Source: Liopterus haemorrhoidalis (taxonomy: Eukaryota; Arthropoda; Insecta; Coleoptera; Dytiscidae). From it: a stretch of DNA of 64,000 nucleotides. The DNA lies in assembly GCA_963971575.1 (NCBI GenBank), contig OZ020613.1, positions 50,090,250 to 50,154,249 on the forward strand. Reading direction: 5' to 3'. How positions within the stretch are numbered: position 1 is the stretch's first letter; each line of letters begins with the position of its first letter. Below, in pieces: positions 55,266 to 64,000 of this stretch. A model generated the notes under the pieces. That model did not search any database, was not told the origin of the DNA, and saw only the letters and a list, made by a program, of their open reading frames with translations. Position numbers and translations under genes: made by a program.

Positions 55266-57608
55266 CACTGGTCAACAAAGAAATTTCATCAGAGATAATT
55301 TTGGGTTACCTGCATTCAATTTTCAATGCTGATTTCAAAACAGCAGATTTTTTGTATCACGTATAGTTTTTATGATGAAATCATATATGTATATACACAG
55401 ATTTACCAATACTATATAGGAAAAGTACTACTTTTTTCAACATTTTATTGGATTTGACTTATGTATTTCGTACATTAACGTGTGCATTTGTTTATTTCAG
55501 ACTATCTGGCAACAAACATAATTGCTACCTGGCATCTCTGAGAACAGTTTACTACATTCTGCCAGTGGCTAGCATTGTGTGAAGTTATGGGTGATAATGT
55601 AAGAATCACCCTGACAAGTTTTGTTATGTATGTGGCAATTTCACAACTAAACTACAACGACGAACTATTACACCCAGCATCAAGAAAATATACAATCTTT
55701 ACTTTGGTTGCCACCTAGGTGACCAAGATAAACCATTGGCACCACATCAAATCTGCTCTGCTTGTTCCAACGGATTACGCGATTGGGTGAACAAAAAGAA
55801 ATCTTCAATGCCGTTTGCCATACCCATGATATGGAGGGAGCCGAGAGATCATCATGCAGATTGTTATTTTTGTATTGTCAACATGACAGGATTTTCTGCA
55901 AAGAACAAACACAATATTGTTTATCCAGTCATGGATTCAGCACGTAGACCAGTGAAACATTGTGAAGAATTGCCCATTCCAATTCCTCCAGACGATGGTG
56001 TAGATTCCATTGAAGATGAAGTGGATAGTGATGAAGGTGCAACTGGTGGCATTCCCGGACCGTCTGCAGATCCTGATTACACATTGGAAAGTAAAAATTT
56101 TGAGCCGAAGCTGTTAACTCAAGGACAATTGAATGATCTTGTTAGAGACCTATCACTGTCTAAAGAAAAAGCAGAGCTTCTTGCCTCAAGAATACAGGAG
56201 AACAATTTACTGGACAAAAATGTTCGTATCAGTTACTACCGAAAGCGAAATATTTACTTAGCAAAATACTTTACAGTAGATGGTCCTCTCTGTTATTGCC
56301 ATGATATACATGGACTATTCACAGAATTATCTCAAACATATGCGGCATCTGACTGGCGTCTTTTCATAGATTCGTCGCAGAGAAGCCTGAAAGCAGTACT
56401 TTTGCATAATGGAAATGTCAAGCCATCCATCCCTGTAGCTCATTCTGTGCATCTAAAAGAGACATCTGACAATATGGATATACTACTTAAGGCAATCAAA
56501 TACGACAGTCATCAATGGAACATCTGCGGAGATCTTAAAGTTATAGGTATGTTAATGGGTATGCAAGCAGGATTTACAAAATATTTTTGTTTCCTTTGCC
56601 TATGGGACAGTCGTGCCACAGCGGAACACTACAGCAAACGTGACTAGGCACTAAGGTCTACATATGTCCCAGGAAGAAGCAGTGTCCAATCTGTCCCTTT
56701 AGTTGATCCCCACAAGATCTTTCTACCACCTCTCCACATTAAACTTGGTTTAATAAAGAATTTTGTTAAAGCAATGGGTAAAGTTAATTCACAAGGGTTT
56801 CAATACCTTTCTACGAAATTTCCGAAAGTTAGTGCAGCAAAATTGAAGGACGGAATTTTTGTTGGGCCACAAATCCGGTAGCTTTTATTAGATATTGAAT
56901 TTGAACAGGCACTCAGTCCACTGGAATTGGAAGCTTGGCTGGCTTTCAAATGGATATGTGCAAACTTTCTAGGCAATAACAAGTCCCATGCATATAAGAT
57001 TGGAGTTGAGAAACTCATTGATGCTTATAAAAAAATGAATTGTCGAATGTCTTTGAAAATGCACTTCCTGCATTCACATCTAGATTTCTTTCCCCAAAAT
57101 CTTGGCGCAGTGAGTGACGAGCAAGGGGAACGCTTTCACCAACACATTAAAGCTATGAAAGTTCGTTACCAAGGATTTTGGAATGAAAGCATGATGGCTG
57201 ACCATTGTTGGATGTTGTATCGTGAAATTCCAGACCAAAAGTTTAAACGAAAATCGTACTTTAAACGATTTTAATAGCCTGTAATGGTATACTCTTATTT
57301 TACAATCATATTAAAAGCTGTCTTTCATGTAAATGAGTGGTTTGCAGTTCATTGCCTTGTATTAATTTAGCGTAGATGTGTATGTTACTTTTCCCAAATA
57401 AATGGTTTGCATAAAATGTGATTTACTAAACACTCCATTTTCATATAATTACGTATATTTTCATAATATACAAAAATGTAAATAATTTAAAAACTATACG
57501 TGCTACAGCAAAACTATAACCAGATTTGGATTCAGCATCAAAAATACATTCAGAAAAGCATATTTTTGTTTGTGATGAGAAAAAAAAGTTTAATTTTGCT
57601 GACCAGTA
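55266..57608 (+). mobile_element. family X DNA transposon, copy 2
   Basis: About 2.34 kb with short inverted ends: ACTGGTCAACAAA at 55267-55279 and TTTGCTGACCAGT at 57595-57607 (one mismatch in 13). It encloses the DDE-like ORF at 55600-57274. The target duplication is not clear. Copy 1 begins with the related ACCGGTCAACAAA at 30453. Superfamily unassigned. Confidence 0.7.
55600..57274 (+). pseudogene. family X DDE-like transposase, nearly complete
   Basis: About 558 codons in one frame with two in-frame TAG stops (56645-56647, 56878-56880) and one probable base loss close to the ATG at 55587. Order: HPDKFCYVCGNF, DQDKPLAPHQICSACSNGL (Cys-pair zinc site, residues about 5-55), MPFAIPMIWREP, HADCYFCIV, an acidic linker, LNDLVRDLSLSKEKAELLAS, DWRLFIDSSQRSLKAVLLHN (Asp 1?), HQWNICGDLKVIGMLMGMQ (Asp 2?), CFLCLWDSRA, LPPLHIKLGLIKNFVKAM, FKWICANFLGN, RMSLKMHFLHSHLDFFPQNL, SDEQGERFHQHI (Glu?), WNESMMADHCWMLYRE. 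The TTG at 55736 is only a frame opening. The acidic triad in an RNase H-like order is inference. Confidence 0.7.
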
Positions 57609-57999
57609 TTATTTAGACTAAAATACCAGTATAATAGCTAAAATACAAAAGCTTTAAGTTTGGTGGCTCGGAGGCTGAGTAAGTATTGACAAGGTCAATG
57701 CTTCAAAAAATTCCGGTTCACTCAGTGAATGTGCGAAGCTAACAGCTAACGCTGGAAGAAAATAAATCGTTCTCAAAGATAACCTTTCGAAGTGGACTGT
57801 ATAAGTATAAATGAGGATAATAATGAGGTGAAGTACAAACTAATAAATGGCCAAAAGGCAATCAGAATTAACCTAAATGCTAAGTGAAATTTTAGATTAA
57901 CTATTAACGAACTAACTTAGAATATCTAACTTAACTAAGGTGAACGTATATACAACATTTAAATGAAATCAAAATACTGAAAGTACAGAGCCACTGACA

Positions 58000-60288
58000 T
58001 CACTGGTTATAAATTGGAAGTGGACAGAGTTTAACTAACGGACGTAACATCGTTCCGGAAGTCGTCTGTATTTCAGCAACTCTACTAATGTGGTCTTTGC
58101 CGGTTAACACTTTAGTGATCCTAGCCAGTTTCCATCTCAATGGGGGCGAAGAGTCCTCCTTAAGGAGTACAAGGGTACCCTCAATGGGGTTGGTAGGTTT
58201 TTCCAACCATTTACTGCGTTGTTGAAGCGTGTGCAAATAGTCACGATTCCAACGTTTCCAGAAGTTTATGCAAGCGTCTTGGAGTAATTTCCAACGACGG
58301 AGCAATGGCATCTCCAATTGCGGAGCTGTCACAAGAAGGAGCGTTACAAGAGCTTCTCCGACCAGGAAATGACCGGGTGTAAGGGCGGTTAAATCGGCTG
58401 GGTCAGAACTGAGGGGACACAGAGGTCTCGAATTTAATAACGCTTCTACTTGCGTTAGTACAGTATTCAGCTCTTCGTACGTGAGGATTTGTTCTCCTAT
58501 CACGCGGTATAAATGTTTTTTAACGGACCTGATCCCGGCTTCCCAAAGTCCACCCATATGCGGAGCAGTTGGAGGGTTGAAGTGCCAAGTGTTCAGTTGA
58601 TCTTGACAGAATTCGCGCATGTCATTGTTAAACTCACGAGAGTATAAATTGACGAACAGCATCCATATAGTGCCGGGCACCGACGAAGTTTGTACCACAA
58701 TCACTGTATATGTCTGTACAACGACCTCGACGTGCGAGAAATCTTCTCAGGGCCATCATGAATTGATCAGTGGAAAATCAGAAACTAATTCAATGTGAAC
58801 TGCTTTAGTGACGAAGCATAATAATGAGCATAAGTACGCCTTATGTAAGTATGTTCTGGCTCCACGTTTTCTTGCCAGGGTAATTTTAAAAGGACCACCG
58901 TAGTCGATTCCGACCTTCAAGAAAGACTTTGCCGCAGTGACTCGGTCACTGGGAAGGTTTCCCATCATTGGTGTATAAGCTGGAGGATCTCCTTTAAAAC
59001 ATGGAATGCAGCGATGTAAATTGTGTCGCAAAACAGCACGCGCTGAAATTATCCAATAGCGTTGGCTAAGGATTCCTTGCAGAGCCTGTGGGCCTGCGTG
59101 ACAGTGTTTAACGTGATTATGCCAGATAATCAATTCTGTCAAATGACCATTTGCGGGTAATAGGATGGGATGCTTCTGGTCATAAGCCAACGGAGCTACG
59201 ACGAGACGACCACCTACTCTCAACAGGTCATTGTCATCCACGAATGGATTGAGTTTTTGAAAAACGCGAGACAATTTTTCGTTCCCTTTAATTGATCTTA
59301 ATTCTTCAGAGAAATGGAATTTTTGTTCAATACGGATTAATGCAAGAAGAGCATTATCCAGTTCCAGAACAGTCAGGTGTTCAGGAGGATTGTCAGCACG
59401 ACAGCGAATTTTGCGCGCTAGTCGCATGATTCTGACGACAACTCTAAGTAAAGTCCTCAGTTAGGAGAAAGTTTCAATAAAATCACTTTGATTTTCCTTT
59501 AAGAAACAAAGTTTTTGTATATCCTTACTGGATTGTTCTTTCAATACGGCTTCACGGGACACGTCAGTGCGTGAACGTGGCCATTGAAGTGGAGGTAAAT
59601 TAAGCCAAATAGGGCCGGACCACCAGTTAGTATTATACAAAAGTTGGCTTGGTAGCAAGCCTCTGCTAGCACAATCTGCCGCATTGTCTTTCGATTTAAC
59701 ATGTCTCCAATGTTCAAAGGGTAACACTGTTTGAATCTCTGCTACTCTGTTGGCAACAAATGTGGTCCATTTGTAAGATGGAGCACGAATCCATTCCAAC
59801 GTGACCATTGAATCCGAAAAGGCATAGATATCTCCGATACAGTCGCTTAACGTAGTTTTAAGAGATTTTACTAACCTGGCGGTTAGCAAAGCTGCACATA
59901 ATTCCAGGCGTGGCAACGACACTCGCTTTAACGAAGCGACTCTAGTATTTGCTACTAATAGATTGACTGAATTATGCTCAGGATGCTTGGCATAAATTAC
60001 CGCGGCATAACCTTTCTCGGAAGCGTCCGCAAAACAATATAGGTTGATTTTTCGACCTAGATTTGGAATAAACCTAGGGATGCGTATTGATGCTAGTTGA
60101 TCAAGCTGAGCATGGAATTTAGTCCATTGATGTAGGATGTGCGAAGGGAGTGGATCATCCCAACTCACTTGGGAGTCCCACAGCACTTGCATTATTAGTT
60201 TCGCCACCATAATAGTGGGAGCTAAAAACCCTATAGGGTCAAATAGTCGAGCAATGGTAGACAATACTTTGCGTTTGCTCCATTGTTC
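58000..60288 (-). pseudogene. BEL/Pao retrotransposon pol (RNase H, integrase, C-terminal domain)
   Basis: Minus strand, three frames. 60288-59461: KVLSTIARLFDPIGFLAPTI, LYCFADASEKGYAAVIYAKH (RNase H), VSLPRLELCAALLTARLV, AFSDSMVTLEWI, HVKSKDNAADCASRG. 59427-58756: integrase zinc site (HNHVKHCHAGPQ, CIPC), YGGPF with the first catalytic Asp. 58704-58000: the second Asp is in SDCGTNF just upstream in another frame; HMGGLWEAGIRSVKKHL carries the Glu; then TPGHFLVGE and SRVAEIQTTSGTMLRPLVKL (DUF5641-type). Two frameshifts. The RT fingers and palm and gag are cut off by LINE-A copy 2 at about 60289. No LTR was recognised in 57610-58000. Confidence 0.88.
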
Positions 60289-60299
60289 TGACCCCGCAG

Positions 60300-60461
60300 G
60301 GGAAGTTCATAATGGCCATAACACCTGGCCATTTGTCGAGCTTTCGGGCCTGATGATCCCGCGTACCCTCAATCACGCAAGGGAAGTTCATAATGGTCGC
60401 ATCACCTGACCATAAAGAGCTTTTGGGCCTGATGATCCCACGTACCCTGAATCACATATCA
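60300..60461 (+). promoter_or_regulatory. tandem 81-bp repeats of the LINE-A 5' UTR
   Basis: Two copies with about 85% identity, each containing GGGAAGTTCATAATGG, a CACCTG(A/G)CCAT block and GGGCCTGATGATCCC. Their position at the very start of the element suggests promoter or translation-control function; this is inference. Confidence 0.55.
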
Positions 60462-60993
60462 TTTGGGAGGAGACAGTTCAGAGAAGCCGATTGTGGGAAT
60501 AGGCTTATCTGTTGTCTCTTTGATCTCCCACTTAAATTCCTACCCACGTGTTTGCCGTGCGTGGAGACCCGTAACGCCGGAGAAGAGGGTCCTGGTCGGT
60601 TGAGGGAGACTGCTGCCCGCGGACAGTACGATCCCAACACGCCTTCTTTGGCCTCGGATTCGGTAAAACGGGAGGCTGAGTCTGGTCAGCTCAGTCAATC
60701 GGCTGGTGTCACGGTTCATGAATAGAGTGGCTCCACTACTGGATCGTGGATGCCGGGGTAATGCCGTGCCACTAGACAAGTATTCGGGGGTCTGTGGGAG
60801 CGGATGCAGCTCGCCCGGTTCCAGAGTTGGCTACTACTGGTTCTCGAGCGGGTCGAGCAGCCCGTGACTACTTCCCCCGATGCTATATCATCCTGACATG
60901 CCTGGCGCAATGAGCCGGTTTGCGGCCAACGTCCCCTGTGTGGGGCTCCCTGGTGGGTGGGCATGGCAGGGTGATGAAACTTAGTATACGGGT

Positions 60994-62421
60994 ATGGCGA
61001 CTACCCGGAGGGATCAATTTTCTTTAAATTCCGCCAAGGTTGAGAGTAAACTCCGTAAAAAATCAAACAAGAGACCTCGTCGTGATGCTCAGTCATCCGA
61101 TGAGGGATGTGTAAGGCCTTCTCCCAAGAAGGTAGACAGCAGATCAGTTGAGTTTTGTGCGCCAGTGCCTCGTTTTCTTGTCGTGAAGGTGCAAGAAGAG
61201 GGAAAATCTTTTAAAGAGATGTCCCCCTTCTTTGTTGCCCGAACGCTGGGAAAAACGTGTCCAACTGGTATTAGGTCGGTAAGAAAACTGTCGGATGGAA
61301 CATTATTAATTGAGGCAGAAAATGAGGCATCTTCAACGCTTCAGAAATGCGAAGGATTTGGCGAGTATCGTATCTCGGTACAGCCACATAAGGCACTGAA
61401 TACTTCTCGAGGCGTCGTTACAGACCGTGACCTTGCGTATGTTACGGAGGAAGAGTTTGTGCAGGAAATGGCATCGCAAGGTGTCATTGAATGTAGAAAA
61501 CTTAACCCCCGAAACGGTAAGCCTTCTATTTCTATGGTGGTATCTTTCGCTGGTACTAGGTGTCCAGCATCGGTTAAGGTGGGGTACAACGTTTGTAACG
61601 TTCGCCCCTACTATCCCAACCCGATGCGATGCTACAAGTGCCAGCGTTATGGTCACACCTCTAGTCGTTGTGGCAAACAGTCCATCTGTGCCAACTGCGG
61701 GCAGGATCAACATGAAGTTGAAAACTGTCCAAACGCGGCACACTGCGTGAACTGTAAAGGTGCGCATGCATCGACTTCACGCCACTGCCCAACGTACTTA
61801 GAAGAGAAGGCTATTCAGGTCATCAAGACGAAAGATAGAATACCGTATTTCGACGCCAAGAAGAAGTATAAAGAGACTGCGCCGGTCACTTTTGCGAAAT
61901 CCTTCGCACAAGTAGCTGCAAAGAAGACAGCCAGTGTCCAGACTCAGACGGAGTCAGTGCTTCGTCCGACAGTAAAAACGTCAGTGACAGCTGCGTCACA
62001 AAAGTCCGACACGGAAAAGGTGGCGGAATCGGTCCAAGAGACCAGTGTTCAGACCCCACAACCAGGGGGATCGGGTCTGAATAAATCCCCCTCCCATATA
62101 GGAGAACGCACTCAACCTCAGTTCTCCCCACCACCTAAGGAGAAGACCCCACAGTCTTCTCCAAAAACGAGAAGCGACCAGAGAATGGTCGCTTCTACAA
62201 AGCCTTCATCAGTCGCTCCTGAAAAGGAGACTGATAAGGGACCCGTTGGTTCTCACTGGATACCAGTGAGAACAAAACAATCAAAAAAGGAGTCCAGTGT
62301 GTCCACCAAGGCACCTGGACAAACAAGTGAAACCGTGGCCGAGAAAATGGCTGTTGACCCGCAACCTAAGGGTAAACCAAAGATCATTAGGTTGCGGGGT
62401 AACTCCCCTAAACAAAAATGA
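60994..62421 (+). CDS. LINE-A ORF1 (gag-like RNA-binding protein), intact
   Basis: 475 codons, ATG at 60994. The N-terminus is basic and Lys/Arg-rich (KKSNKRPRRDAQSS). Residues 55-195 hold the conserved LINE ORF1 region (FLVVKVQEEGKSFKEMSPFF, SDGTLLIEAENE, CRKLNPRNGKPSISMVVSF). Residues about 210-268 have three zinc knuckles: CYKCQRYGHTSSRC, CANCGQDQHEVENC, CVNCKGAHASTSRHC. The C-terminus is Ser/Pro/Gln-rich and probably disordered. The protein should coat LINE RNA and help target it. The stop TGA overlaps the ORF2 ATG (ATGA), a layout that allows termination-reinitiation. No frameshift or stop is seen. Confidence 0.9.
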   Translation: MATTRRDQFSLNSAKVESKLRKKSNKRPRRDAQSSDEGCVRPSPKKVDSRSVEFCAPVPRFLVVKVQEEGKSFKEMSPFFVARTLGKTCPTGIRSVRKLSDGTLLIEAENEASSTLQKCEGFGEYRISVQPHKALNTSRGVVTDRDLAYVTEEEFVQEMASQGVIECRKLNPRNGKPSISMVVSFAGTRCPASVKVGYNVCNVRPYYPNPMRCYKCQRYGHTSSRCGKQSICANCGQDQHEVENCPNAAHCVNCKGAHASTSRHCPTYLEEKAIQVIKTKDRIPYFDAKKKYKETAPVTFAKSFAQVAAKKTASVQTQTESVLRPTVKTSVTAASQKSDTEKVAESVQETSVQTPQPGGSGLNKSPSHIGERTQPQFSPPPKEKTPQSSPKTRSDQRMVASTKPSSVAPEKETDKGPVGSHWIPVRTKQSKKESSVSTKAPGQTSETVAEKMAVDPQPKGKPKIIRLRGNSPKQK

Positions 62422-64000
62422 CTGGTCCACTAATCCAGTGGAACTGTAACGGTGTATATCAGCGCTACGAAGAACTGCGACTGTTATTCTCCAATTTTGC
62501 GCCTTCGTGTGTTTGTCTGCAGGAAACAAATTTCACGGAAACCGACACATTTTCTCCTCGAGGATACTCCGTGTTTCGCACGGATTTCCTTACGGGGGCA
62601 AGAGCATGTGACGGCGTGGCAATTCTCGTTAGAGACACATTGTACCACGATCCTGTAGACATTGACACTGAGTTGCAGGTCGTAGCAGTTCGTGTTGCAC
62701 TTCCCCTCCAGGTGACGATTTGTTCTATCTACCTTCCCCCTGGTGTTCGAACTGACATCCGAGATGTCGTGAACATCATCGATCAACTCCCACCACCCTT
62801 CATACTACTAGGCGATTTTAACGCCTACAATGTATGTTGGGGATCGGTGCGGAACGATCAACGGGGACGTCACCTGGAGACTATGTTGAACGATTTGAGT
62901 TTGAGCTTTTTGAACGACGGCAGACCCACGCACTTCTGTGCAGCAACGGGTACATTCAGTGCCATAGATCTTAGCGTCGTTTCAGGAGCCATCGCTCCGT
63001 TGTTCAAATGGGACGTGCATCACGACCTGTGCGGTAGTGATCACTTTCCAATCTTCTTAAGGCCTCTGTTCAATACTGTTACCGAATCCCGCTGGCCACA
63101 GTGGGTTCTTCGGAAAGCAGATTGGACCAAGTTCGCAGAATCATTCTCTCACGAGGATATTCCGAACTTGAGCGTAGACGAAGAGGTGAATCATTTCACG
63201 GATTCCATCACGAGCGCGGCTGAAAGCAGCATACCGCTGTCATCCACTCAGCCCCGTCGAGTTCCCGTTCCCTGGTGGACCGAGGAATGCGACTTGGCGC
63301 TACGTGAAAGGAGACACCTCTTCAATACATTCCGTCGTTGTCCAACAGAGACAAACATGATAGCCTTCCAACGAGCGAAAGCTCGTGCTAAGAGGATTGT
63401 GAAAGAAAGCAAGCGCGAATCATGGCGCAAATACGTATGCACCGTTACAGTTGCCACTCCAGTGGCCAAAGTTTGGGAGAAGGTCCGGAAAATATCCGGT
63501 CTAAATACAGCTACAGCCATTGCTGGTCTATCGGTAAATGGTAACGTAGTTACCTCAGCGGTCGAAATTGCTAACACTTTGGCATCTAATTTTGCGTTCA
63601 ATTCTAGCTCTGAACATTATCCACCCGAGTTTCTAACTCGTAAAGCAGGCCTCGAATCTATACCTCTAAATTTCTTTTCTAGGAATGACGAGGTATACAA
63701 CCTGCTTTTCTCTCGTGAAGAGCTAGATAGCGCGATGTCAAAGTGTAAGGATAGCTCTCCTGGTCCAGATGCGATACATTATCGTATGATCCGAAATCTT
63801 CCAGAATCATCTAAGTCTAGGCTTTTGAATGTCTATAATAGGATATGGACTGAGGGCAAGTGCCCGACCAAGTGGAAGGAATCTCATATAATTCCTATCC
63901 CCAAAGTCGGGAAAGATAAACACTTGCCCTCTAGCTATAGACCAATATCACTGACCAGTTGTCTCTGCAAGCTCATGGAGCGAATGATCAGCAAGCGTCT
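62418..64000 (+). CDS. LINE-A ORF2 (endonuclease-reverse transcriptase), open to the window end
   Basis: ATG at 62418 and 527 codons with no stop to position 64000; the true end lies outside. APE endonuclease: IQWNCNGVYQRYEEL, VCLQETNF (Glu), SIYLPPG, LLGDFNAYNVCWGS (Asp/Asn), FSAIDLSVVS (Asp), GSDHFPI (Asp-His). Linker: VPVPWWTEECDLALRERR, KVWEKVRKISGL. Then the RT fingers begin: MSKCKDSSPGPDAIHYRMI, IIPIPKVGKDKHLPSSYRP, CKLMERMISKRL. All endonuclease residues are intact, in contrast to copy 1 (38704-44739). It nicks target DNA and primes reverse transcription. RT palm motifs and RNase H would lie beyond the window. Confidence 0.92.
   Translation, partial: MTGPLIQWNCNGVYQRYEELRLLFSNFAPSCVCLQETNFTETDTFSPRGYSVFRTDFLTGARACDGVAILVRDTLYHDPVDIDTELQVVAVRVALPLQVTICSIYLPPGVRTDIRDVVNIIDQLPPPFILLGDFNAYNVCWGSVRNDQRGRHLETMLNDLSLSFLNDGRPTHFCAATGTFSAIDLSVVSGAIAPLFKWDVHHDLCGSDHFPIFLRPLFNTVTESRWPQWVLRKADWTKFAESFSHEDIPNLSVDEEVNHFTDSITSAAESSIPLSSTQPRRVPVPWWTEECDLALRERRHLFNTFRRCPTETNMIAFQRAKARAKRIVKESKRESWRKYVCTVTVATPVAKVWEKVRKISGLNTATAIAGLSVNGNVVTSAVEIANTLASNFAFNSSSEHYPPEFLTRKAGLESIPLNFFSRNDEVYNLLFSREELDSAMSKCKDSSPGPDAIHYRMIRNLPESSKSRLLNVYNRIWTEGKCPTKWKESHIIPIPKVGKDKHLPSSYRPISLTSCLCKLMERMISKR

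Larger units (their letters stand above)
60289..64000 (+). mobile_element. LINE-A copy 2, 5'-complete, continuing past the window
   Basis: Begins at about 60289, where BEL pol coding stops (after GAACAA on the minus strand). 5' UTR about 700 bp with two tandem 81-bp units (60300-60380, 60381-60461; core GGGAAGTTCATAATGG), as in many I/R1-like LINEs where such repeats act as promoters. ORF1 and ORF2 follow with an ATGA overlap. Everything seen is open. Confidence 0.88.

Overview
This window looks like arthropod, most likely insect, nuclear DNA. It is AT-rich, has no bacterial-type gene organisation, and holds almost only transposable elements and their wreckage: mariner, pogo, hAT, Harbinger-like, piggyBac, I/Jockey-type LINEs and BEL/Pao, plus 5S rRNA-derived pieces. 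The species cannot be named from sequence alone; a sap-feeding hemipteran is only a guess. No convincing single-copy host gene was found. The nearest is a truncated BIR-domain (IAP-like) ORF at 54.25-54.47 kb.

Layout. 0-11.3 kb: AT-rich DNA with small TIR elements (a hAT with an 8-bp duplication at 1181-2369, a TA-flanked mariner-like element at 6904-7468, a MITE at 8529-8854) and a Harbinger-like transposase relic. 12.3-20.8 kb: a LINE fragment split by a 1.24-kb mariner, several pogo-like transposase relics, and a 1,238-bp solo LTR inside one of them. 21.8-22.35 kb: a TTA-flanked MITE. 22.5-27.7 kb: about 59 copies of an 82-bp satellite. 27.7-29.9 kb: LINE-B copy 1, attached at its 5' end to 39 bp of 5S rRNA. 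30.4-36 kb: an unclassified DDE-like transposon ('family X'), disturbed by a 1,394-bp tandem duplication and by a 748-bp insertion carrying 5S-like modules.

36.3-50.7 kb is a nested stack on the minus strand. A THAP/DDE_Tnp_4 (Harbinger-like) transposase gene received (i) a hAT copy and (ii) a chimeric retrocopy made of full-length 5S rRNA joined to 5'-truncated LINE-A, flanked by a 13-bp duplication. A pogo element (TA duplication) then entered LINE-A. LINE-B entered the 5S part with a 10-bp duplication, and a 302-bp hAT MITE (8-bp duplication) entered LINE-B. The most interesting result is that both LINE-B copies join 5S rRNA at the same nucleotide, which suggests a 5S-directed non-LTR retrotransposon. 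50.8-55.2 kb: piggyBac and hAT relics, a tRNA-like SINE, the BIR ORF and an LTR end. 55.27-57.61 kb: a second, nearly complete family X element. 58.0-60.29 kb: BEL/Pao pol on the minus strand. 60.29-64.0 kb: LINE-A copy 2, inserted into BEL pol, with intact ORF1 and an ORF2 still open at the window edge; it could be a full-length, recently active copy.

The parts do not form a pathway. They record successive insertions, and the target-site duplications let their order be read.
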